Of a DNA stretch of 11,170 nucleotides, positions 6,887 through 11,170 are shown piece after piece (the first letter of the stretch is position 1; the number at the start of each line of letters is the position of its first letter). Both the position numbers and the translations under genes were made by a program. The notes beneath the pieces were generated by a model. The model worked only from the letters and a program-made list of their open reading frames with translations, was not told where the DNA came from and did not search any database. The stretch is from Hyphomicrobiales bacterium (GTDB taxonomy: Bacteria > Pseudomonadota > Alphaproteobacteria > Rhizobiales > Devosiaceae): positions 1 to 11,170 of the forward strand of contig JAQGKB010000273.1 in the NCBI GenBank assembly GCA_028290345.1, read 5' to 3'.

Positions 6887-7798
6887 ATGCCCATCCGCAT
6901 TCCCGATAACCTGCCCGCCCGCAAGACCCTGGAGGACGAGGGCGTCGTAGTCATGGATTCCACCCGCGCCGCGCGCCAGGATATCCGGCCGCTGCAGATC
7001 GGACTGCTGAACCTGATGCCCAACAAGGAGCGCACCGAGACCCAGTTCACCCGACTGATCGGTTCAACGCCGCTGCAGGTCGACCTGACGCTGGTGCGCA
7101 TCACCGATCATCATTCCAAGAACACGTCCGAGGACTATCTCAAGACCTTCTACAAGACCTGGGAAGACGTGCGCGCCGAGAAGTTCGACGGCTTTATCGT
7201 CACCGGCGCACCGATCGCCAACATGCCGTTCGAGGACGTGAAATACTGGGCCGAAATGGTCGAGATCTTGAAGTGGACGCAGACCAACGTGCACCACACC
7301 ATGTTCATCTGCTGGGGCGCCCAGGCGGCGTTGCACCATTTCCATGGTGCGAGGCGCTACCGCATGCCCTCAAAGGCGTTCGGCGTCTTCCGGCACAAGA
7401 TCCTCAACCAGCGCTCGCACTACCTGCGCGGCTTTTCCGACAGCCCCATGGTGCCGGTATCGCGGTACAACGACATCGACAAGTCGAGCCTCGGCCCCGA
7501 TCTGGAGGTCTTGATCGACAACGCTGAAATCGGCGTCTGTTTCATCGATGATCCGAAGCACCGCGCCGTGCACATGCTGAACCACCTCGAGTACGACAAT
7601 CGCTCACTCGCCGATGAATATTTCCGCGATATCAAGGCGGGGCTCAACATCGCACCGCCGAAGAACCTGTTCCCAAACAACGACCCGACCCAGGAACCGG
7701 AGAACCGCTGGCGCAGCCATGCGCACCTGCTGTTCCAGAACTGGATCAACGAACTTTACCAGACCACCTCTTTCGATCTGGCCGATATCGGGAAATGA
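6887..7798 (+). CDS. metA: Homoserine O-acyltransferase MetA (acetyl- or succinyl-transferring)
   Basis: MetA transfers an acyl group from acetyl-CoA or succinyl-CoA to the hydroxyl of L-homoserine, the committed step of methionine synthesis in the cytoplasm. The 303-aa length fits the family. Visible motifs are IGLLNLMPNKERTETQF (38-54), FDGFIVTGAP (100-109), the nucleophile Cys142 in MFICWGAQAAL, and His233/Glu235 in LNHLEYD, matching the E. coli catalytic His235/Glu237. The conserved C-terminal part has NDPTQEPENRWRSHAHLL. At residue 111 the usual Gly (succinyl type) or Glu (acetyl type) is replaced by Ala (GAPIANMPF), so the acyl donor cannot be read off. AGAGG lies 5 nt before the ATG. 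No SAM-II riboswitch-like sequence is apparent in the 81-bp leader. The gene is followed by a convergent SRPBCC gene with a terminator-like hairpin between them. Confidence 0.95.
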   Translation: MPIRIPDNLPARKTLEDEGVVVMDSTRAARQDIRPLQIGLLNLMPNKERTETQFTRLIGSTPLQVDLTLVRITDHHSKNTSEDYLKTFYKTWEDVRAEKFDGFIVTGAPIANMPFEDVKYWAEMVEILKWTQTNVHHTMFICWGAQAALHHFHGARRYRMPSKAFGVFRHKILNQRSHYLRGFSDSPMVPVSRYNDIDKSSLGPDLEVLIDNAEIGVCFIDDPKHRAVHMLNHLEYDNRSLADEYFRDIKAGLNIAPPKNLFPNNDPTQEPENRWRSHAHLLFQNWINELYQTTSFDLADIGK

Positions 7799-7804
7799 CC
7801 TGCC

Positions 7805-7837
7805 CGGCCGAGGTTAGTGCGCCTCGGCCGATTTCTT
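7805..7837 (+). terminator. GC-rich hairpin terminator of metA in the convergent junction
   Basis: CGGCCGAGG (7805-7813) pairs perfectly with CCTCGGCCG (7822-7830) around an 8-nt loop, and ATTTCTT follows on the plus strand. It starts 7 nt after the metA stop. The stop codon of the convergent SRPBCC gene (7816-7814) lies in the loop and its last codons in the 3' arm. The U-tract is interrupted, and there is none on the minus side. Confidence 0.6.
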
Positions 7838-8251
7838 CAACCCATCCAGCATCATCGCCCAGTTCTTCTTGAACTCGTCCTTGGTCTTTTCGTCGATATC
7901 GGAATCCGGACCGACATTGATCTGGCTGAGAATGACCTTGGTCTTCTGGCCCTGCGGTCGCAGCTCATAGCGGACGATGTGGTAATTCTCCGGTTTTTCG
8001 GGCGTCTGCGGCGTCTCGCTCCAATGTGAAAAGCTGAGCTCCCGCCCCATCTTGAGGCTCTGGATCTCTCCTCGGTCCTTGAAAGCCTTGCCCTTCCATT
8101 TTCCGGAGAAGCTGATGGGGTGGCCGATCTGCCAATCGGTCTCGACCTTGGTGCCCGGAAACATGGCCGAGGCCCTGCGGGTCATGGCCTTCCAGACGGT
8201 CGCTGCATCGGCGGCGATCAAGGTGTCGACTGTAACCACAGGTTCCTGCAT
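7814..8251 (-). CDS. SRPBCC / AHSA1-family (START-like) domain protein
   Basis: The 145-aa protein is a single SRPBCC domain, the helix-grip fold that encloses a hydrophobic ligand cavity. Landmarks are the opening strand and first helix (VVTVDTLIAADAATVWKAMT, 5-24), FPGTKVETDWQIGHPISF, GKWKGKAFKDRGEI, FSHWSETP and the final amphipathic helix (FKKNWAMMLDGLKKSAEA). This resembles the Aha1-C-terminal-like (AHSA1) subgroup found widely in soil bacteria, often annotated as activator of Hsp90 ATPase or polyketide cyclase-like; the actual ligand is unknown. The start at 8251 is chosen because GGAGGT sits 4 nt upstream; the frame stays open to an ATG at 8323, but the extra 24 residues are not family-like. 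The gene is convergent with metA and divergent from ycjX, so it is probably monocistronic. Confidence 0.88.
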   Translation of the reverse strand: MQEPVVTVDTLIAADAATVWKAMTRRASAMFPGTKVETDWQIGHPISFSGKWKGKAFKDRGEIQSLKMGRELSFSHWSETPQTPEKPENYHIVRYELRPQGQKTKVILSQINVGPDSDIDEKTKDEFKKNWAMMLDGLKKSAEAH

Positions 8252-8255
8252 TTTT

Positions 8256-8261
8256 ACCTCC
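8256..8261 (-). promoter_or_regulatory. Strong ribosome binding site deciding the SRPBCC start
   Basis: GGAGGT is followed by four A residues and the ATG at 8251. This supports the shorter 145-aa product over starts at 8263 or 8323. Confidence 0.8.
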
Positions 8262-8368
8262 ATGCAATCGTGCTCAAACGGTCGGCGCCAAGCAAGGTTG
8301 CGCCTGCCGAGATCGTCTTGCAATCGCGTGGTTTATGCCTACCTTCTGCTCGCATTTGAGGGACCCTC

Positions 8369-9823
8369 GTGGCACAGCCGCCGACTACCATCGCCGATGA
8401 GATCGGCATCGCGCTCGGCAACCTCGCCGATGCCGCGACTGGGACGTTCACCCCGACCCTGCGGCTCGGCGTCACCGGCCTCTCCCGCGCCGGCAAGACC
8501 ATTTTCATCACCGCCTTGGTGCACGACCTGCTGACCGGCGGACGGCTGCCGAGCTTTGCGCCACTGACTGAGGGCCGGTTCATCGGCGCAAAACTCGCCG
8601 AATATCCCGACGCATCGATCCCGCGCTTCGCCTATGAACAACACCTGGCAGCGCTGACGGCGAAAACGCCGGATTGGCCCGAAAGTACCCGCCGCATCTC
8701 GCAATTGCGGCTGACGCTGAAATACCAGAGCAGCAAATGGTTTTCGGGCCTGACAGGCCCCTCGACCGTCAATCTCGACATCGTCGACTATCCCGGCGAG
8801 TGGCTTCTCGACTTGCCGCTGCTCGGCCTGAGCTTTGACGAATGGAGCGCACAAGCACTGGAGCGCGCCAAACGGCCGACCTCCGCCCGAGAGGCGACGC
8901 CGTTTCTCGATGTCCTAGCCGCGACCGATCCGACCAAGCCTGCCAGCGACGTGGATGCCGAAGCGCTGGCCGCGGCGTTCACCGACTACCTGCGGAGGAG
9001 CCGCGAGGATGGCCAGGCGCTCTCAACCCTGCCGCCTGGACGGTTCCTGCTTCCTGGCGACCTTGAAGGCTCGCCGGCGCTGACCTTCGCGCCTCTTCCC
9101 CCGCTCAAGTCTCATGTGCGCTCGGGCAGCCTCTACGCGATGCTGGAGCGCCGCTACGAGGCCTACAAGGACGTCGTCGTCCGGCCGTTCTTTCGCGACC
9201 ATTTTGCCCGCCTCGACCGGCAGGTCGTCCTCGTCGACACGCTGCGCGCCCTCAACGCCGGGCCGCACGCGGTCGCCGATCTCGAGACCGCGCTGACTGA
9301 TGTGCTCGCCTGCTTCCGCCAGGGCGACACCAATCCTTTCATGCGCCTGATCTCCCGTCGCATCGACCGCATCCTGTTCGCCGCGACCAAGGCCGATCAC
9401 CTGCACCACACCTCGCACGACCGGCTGGAAGCCATCCTCAACCGCTTGCTGGCCAACGCCGCGCGGCGGGCCAAATTCGCCGGCGCCGAAACCAAGTCCC
9501 TCGCCATCGCCGCCATCCGCGCCACGCGCGAGGGCACTATCGACGAGTTCGGCGAAAAGCTGCCGGTAATCATAGGCACGCCCATGCCGGGCGAAATGCT
9601 CGACAACACCCTCTATGACGGCAAGACCGAAATTGCGTTGTTCCCTGGTGACTTGCCCGACAATCCGGAATCATTATTCGAGGATGGCCAACCGATCGGC
9701 CTCAACTTCCTGCGCTTCATGCCGCCGCAAAAGCTCGAACGAAATGCCGAGGGCGAGTTCGTGCTGCCGCATATTCGCTTCGATCGGGCGCTCGATTTTC
9801 TCATTGGAGACTGGCTGCGATGA
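8369..9823 (+). CDS. ycjX: YcjX family GTPase-like protein (DUF463)
   Basis: The 484-aa protein is a P-loop nucleotide-binding protein of the YcjX family, known in enterobacteria as a member of the phage-shock (Psp) stress regulon; its cellular role is not established. Walker A is GLSRAGKT at 37-44, a DxxG-like DYPGEW at 140-145 corresponds to G3, and TKAD at 340-343 is a plausible G4 base-recognition motif. QVVLVDTL (285-292) is a typical hydrophobic strand with acid. Length fits the family (about 465-490). The start is GTG, supported by GAGGGA 5 nt upstream and by the N-terminal fit. The last codon overlaps the next gene by 4 nt (ATGA), which suggests translational coupling with ycjF. No membrane segment is seen. 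No psp genes are in this window. Confidence 0.92.
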   Translation: MAQPPTTIADEIGIALGNLADAATGTFTPTLRLGVTGLSRAGKTIFITALVHDLLTGGRLPSFAPLTEGRFIGAKLAEYPDASIPRFAYEQHLAALTAKTPDWPESTRRISQLRLTLKYQSSKWFSGLTGPSTVNLDIVDYPGEWLLDLPLLGLSFDEWSAQALERAKRPTSAREATPFLDVLAATDPTKPASDVDAEALAAAFTDYLRRSREDGQALSTLPPGRFLLPGDLEGSPALTFAPLPPLKSHVRSGSLYAMLERRYEAYKDVVVRPFFRDHFARLDRQVVLVDTLRALNAGPHAVADLETALTDVLACFRQGDTNPFMRLISRRIDRILFAATKADHLHHTSHDRLEAILNRLLANAARRAKFAGAETKSLAIAAIRATREGTIDEFGEKLPVIIGTPMPGEMLDNTLYDGKTEIALFPGDLPDNPESLFEDGQPIGLNFLRFMPPQKLERNAEGEFVLPHIRFDRALDFLIGDWLR

Positions 9824-10845
9824 AACGCCCTGTCGCACGCCCCACTGCCACCGCCGATGCCGCCGACGAGGATTACCGCGCGCCCCGCGCCTTCGCGGCG
9901 GCAAGCACCGAAATTGTGGAGGCCGAACCCGCCTTTGAAGCGGAGGAGGATGCCGAGATCACCGCCCTCCCCCTGCCCAAGCGCATGGGCTGGCTCGGCA
10001 AGCTTGCCTGGGGCACCGGCAGTCTGTTGGTCTCGCTCGGCCTCGGCCTGATGGCGGATCGGCTGGTCCGCGATCTTTATGCCCGCTATGAATGGCTTGG
10101 CTGGGCTGGGGTGGTGGTTCTCGCGATTTTCGTGCTCGCTCTGCTGGCGGTGGCAATCCGCGAGCTCTGGGCGGTGCGGCGCTTACGCCAACTCGATCAC
10201 CTGCGCAAAGCGGCCGCCGAGGTGCTCGTCAGTGACAAGCGCGCCGACGGCCACAAGATCGTCGCCGAACTCTCCTCGCTTTATGCTACCCGCCCGGATC
10301 TGGCGCGGGCTCGCGAGGCGCTCGACGCCAACGCTAGAGAGATGTTCGACGGCTCGGAAATGATCCGCCTCGCGGAACGCACGCTGATGGCCTCGCTTGA
10401 CGCGCGCGCCAAGGCACTCACCGCAGCTTCGGCCCGACGGGTGGCGCTCGTCACCGCCGTATCGCCCCGCGCTTTGGTCGATATCACCTTCGTGGTCTAT
10501 GAAAGCGTGCGGCTCGCCGGGGCAATTGCCGCGCTCTATGGGGCCAGGCCCGGCTTCTTCGGCTTTTGGCGCTTGACGGGCGCCGTGCTCAGTCATCTCG
10601 CCGTCACGGGCGGATTGGTGCTCACCGATGGCCTCGTGGAACAACTCGTTGGCCAAGGCCTTGCCGCGAAGCTCTCGCAACGGCTCGGAGAGGGCGTCGT
10701 CAACGGACTAATGACCGTCCGTGTCGGTATAGCAGCCATGCGCGTCGTTCGCCCGCTGCCTTTTGACACCTTGTCGCAGCCCGTAGTGCGGGACTTTATC
10801 CCCCACCTTACCAACCTTACCGGCTCGGATCCCCGGAAAGCCTGA
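9820..10845 (+). CDS. ycjF: YcjF family inner-membrane protein (TIGR01620, DUF697)
   Basis: The 341-aa protein is encoded directly after ycjX with overlapping ATGA. It has a charged, acidic and Ala-rich N-terminal region of about 55 residues. Two likely transmembrane segments follow, about 59-80 (LGKLAWGTGSLLVSLGLGLM) and 93-118 (LGWAGVVVLAIFVLALLAVA). A long C-terminal DUF697-type domain (about 130-330) is rich in Ala/Leu and contains moderately hydrophobic stretches such as SHLAVTGGLVLTDGLVEQLV. The pairing and order match ycjX-ycjF in other proteobacteria, where the two are thought to act in the same envelope-stress process. The function is unknown. Translation probably depends on ribosomes finishing ycjX. 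Confidence 0.9.
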   Translation: MKRPVARPTATADAADEDYRAPRAFAAASTEIVEAEPAFEAEEDAEITALPLPKRMGWLGKLAWGTGSLLVSLGLGLMADRLVRDLYARYEWLGWAGVVVLAIFVLALLAVAIRELWAVRRLRQLDHLRKAAAEVLVSDKRADGHKIVAELSSLYATRPDLARAREALDANAREMFDGSEMIRLAERTLMASLDARAKALTAASARRVALVTAVSPRALVDITFVVYESVRLAGAIAALYGARPGFFGFWRLTGAVLSHLAVTGGLVLTDGLVEQLVGQGLAAKLSQRLGEGVVNGLMTVRVGIAAMRVVRPLPFDTLSQPVVRDFIPHLTNLTGSDPRKA

Positions 10846-11019
10846 CTTCGGCCGTCAAACATTACGGCAACCTGTCCATCAGATTAAACCATCTTGTCAG
10901 AACAGTAAGTTGCGAACCTTTCCGCCGGGGCGTAGTTATCTCTTGCAAGCGAGCTTCATGATGAAGTTAGCCGTTAAACAACCACTCGGCACTCTTTGTA
11001 AATTGTGTTGTCTGGTTCC

Positions 11020-11055
11020 GGAATGACATTCCACCTCCTCCTGGAATGTTACTCC
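11020..11055 (+). other. Stem-loop presenting CCTCCTCC (anti-Shine-Dalgarno-like loop)
   Basis: GGAATGACATTCCA (11020-11033) pairs with TGGAATGTTACTCC (11042-11055): 14 positions with one mismatch and one G-U. The 8-nt loop is exactly CCTCCTCC. It lies 20 bp before the ATG of the next gene. CCUCCUCC loops are a hallmark of alphaproteobacterial small RNAs of the alpha-r14/cuckoo/CcsR type, which normally have two such hairpins and a terminator. Here only one hairpin is present, with no terminator after it. Alternatively the arms form two operator-like dyads (GGAATG repeats 23 bp apart). The rest of the 10846-11074 gap holds a small CTTCAT/ATGAAG dyad at 10954-10966 and no gene I can support. 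Confidence 0.5.
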
Positions 11056-11074
11056 AAAATCATGGATAACTGTT

Positions 11075-11170
11075 ATGACCAAGAAACTTACTCTTCTTTC
11101 CGGACTTTTTGCTGCCACAGTTCTGCTGGGCGGCATGGCTACCGTCGGCACCGCTTCGGCACAGGATTGC
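11075..11170 (+). CDS. Exported protein, 5' end only (signal peptide; possibly a periplasmic binding protein)
   Basis: Thirty-two codons are visible, running off the right edge. They encode a classical Sec signal peptide: a basic N-region (MTKK), a hydrophobic core (LTLLSGLFAATVLLGGMATV) and a signal peptidase I site TASA before QDC. There is no lipobox at the expected place. The style is common in periplasmic solute-binding proteins of ABC transporters in this group, but the mature domain is outside the window, so that is only a guess. Shine-Dalgarno support is weak (GGAT, about 8 nt upstream), and a CCTCCTCC-loop hairpin lies directly upstream, which may bear on its control. Confidence 0.75.
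   Translation, partial: MTKKLTLLSGLFAATVLLGGMATVGTASAQDC

Noticed and set aside
8252..8323. Longer SRPBCC start at 8323
   Set aside because: GGAGGT at 8261-8256 sits correctly for the ATG at 8251, and the 24 extra residues do not look like the domain.
8339..8854. Minus-strand frame of 171 codons over the start of ycjX
   Set aside because: It is antisense to the Walker A-bearing start of ycjX, and its composition is typical of a shadow frame.
10851..10868. Terminator after ycjF (GCCGT/ACGGC)
   Set aside because: The stem is only 5 bp with an 8-nt loop and no U-tract.
10910..10939. Sigma-70-like promoter TTGCGA-N17-TAGTTA before the exported-protein gene
   Set aside because: The -10 matches poorly, so support is too weak to annotate.
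11062..11170. Alternative ATG at 11062 for the last gene
   Set aside because: It is in a different frame and does not yield the signal peptide; the ATG at 11075 does.

Overview
The window looks like chromosomal DNA of an alphaproteobacterium, probably of the Hyphomicrobiales (Rhizobiales). The reasons are high GC, alphaproteobacterial-style hook and hook-associated proteins, a MetA of the alphaproteobacterial type, and a YcjX/YcjF pair. I cannot fix the genus from sequence alone. I see no transposase, integrase, CRISPR array, tRNA or rRNA.

Left part (1-5665, minus strand): a flagellar axial-structure operon transcribed right to left as flgE (hook) > flgK (first hook-filament junction protein) > flgL-like (second junction protein or flagellin). 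The last gene runs off the left edge with only about a dozen residues missing. All three proteins keep conserved termini but carry enlarged, Ala/Thr/Gly-rich central inserts. The FlgL-like protein has a tandem duplication of one module. A good sigma-54 type -24/-12 element lies 43 bp before flgE at the predicted start point, and TTGCC/GGCAA dyads sit about 90-130 bp upstream of it. The end of flgE is embedded in a perfect 30-bp palindrome with a competing second hairpin.

Middle (5930-8251): a plus-strand P-loop ATPase of unknown role, then metA (homoserine O-acyltransferase, first committed step of methionine synthesis). metA faces a convergent small SRPBCC/AHSA1-type gene. A strong GC hairpin lies between them, and the stop codon of the SRPBCC gene falls in its loop. 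MetA has Ala at position 111, which is Gly or Glu in characterised enzymes and sets succinyl- versus acetyl-CoA preference.

Right part (8369-11170, plus strand): ycjX (GTPase-like, DUF463) and ycjF (DUF697 membrane protein) overlap by 4 nt and are presumably translationally coupled. A 229-bp intergenic stretch follows. It ends in a 36-nt stem-loop whose 8-nt loop is CCTCCTCC, an anti-Shine-Dalgarno-like sequence. The 5' end of a gene for a secreted protein (signal peptide only in the window) begins 20 bp later.

The most promising items for follow-up are the CCTCCTCC hairpin, the hairpin/palindrome system at the flgE stop codon, the repeated insert modules in the axial proteins, the sigma-54 control region and the MetA Ala111 variant.
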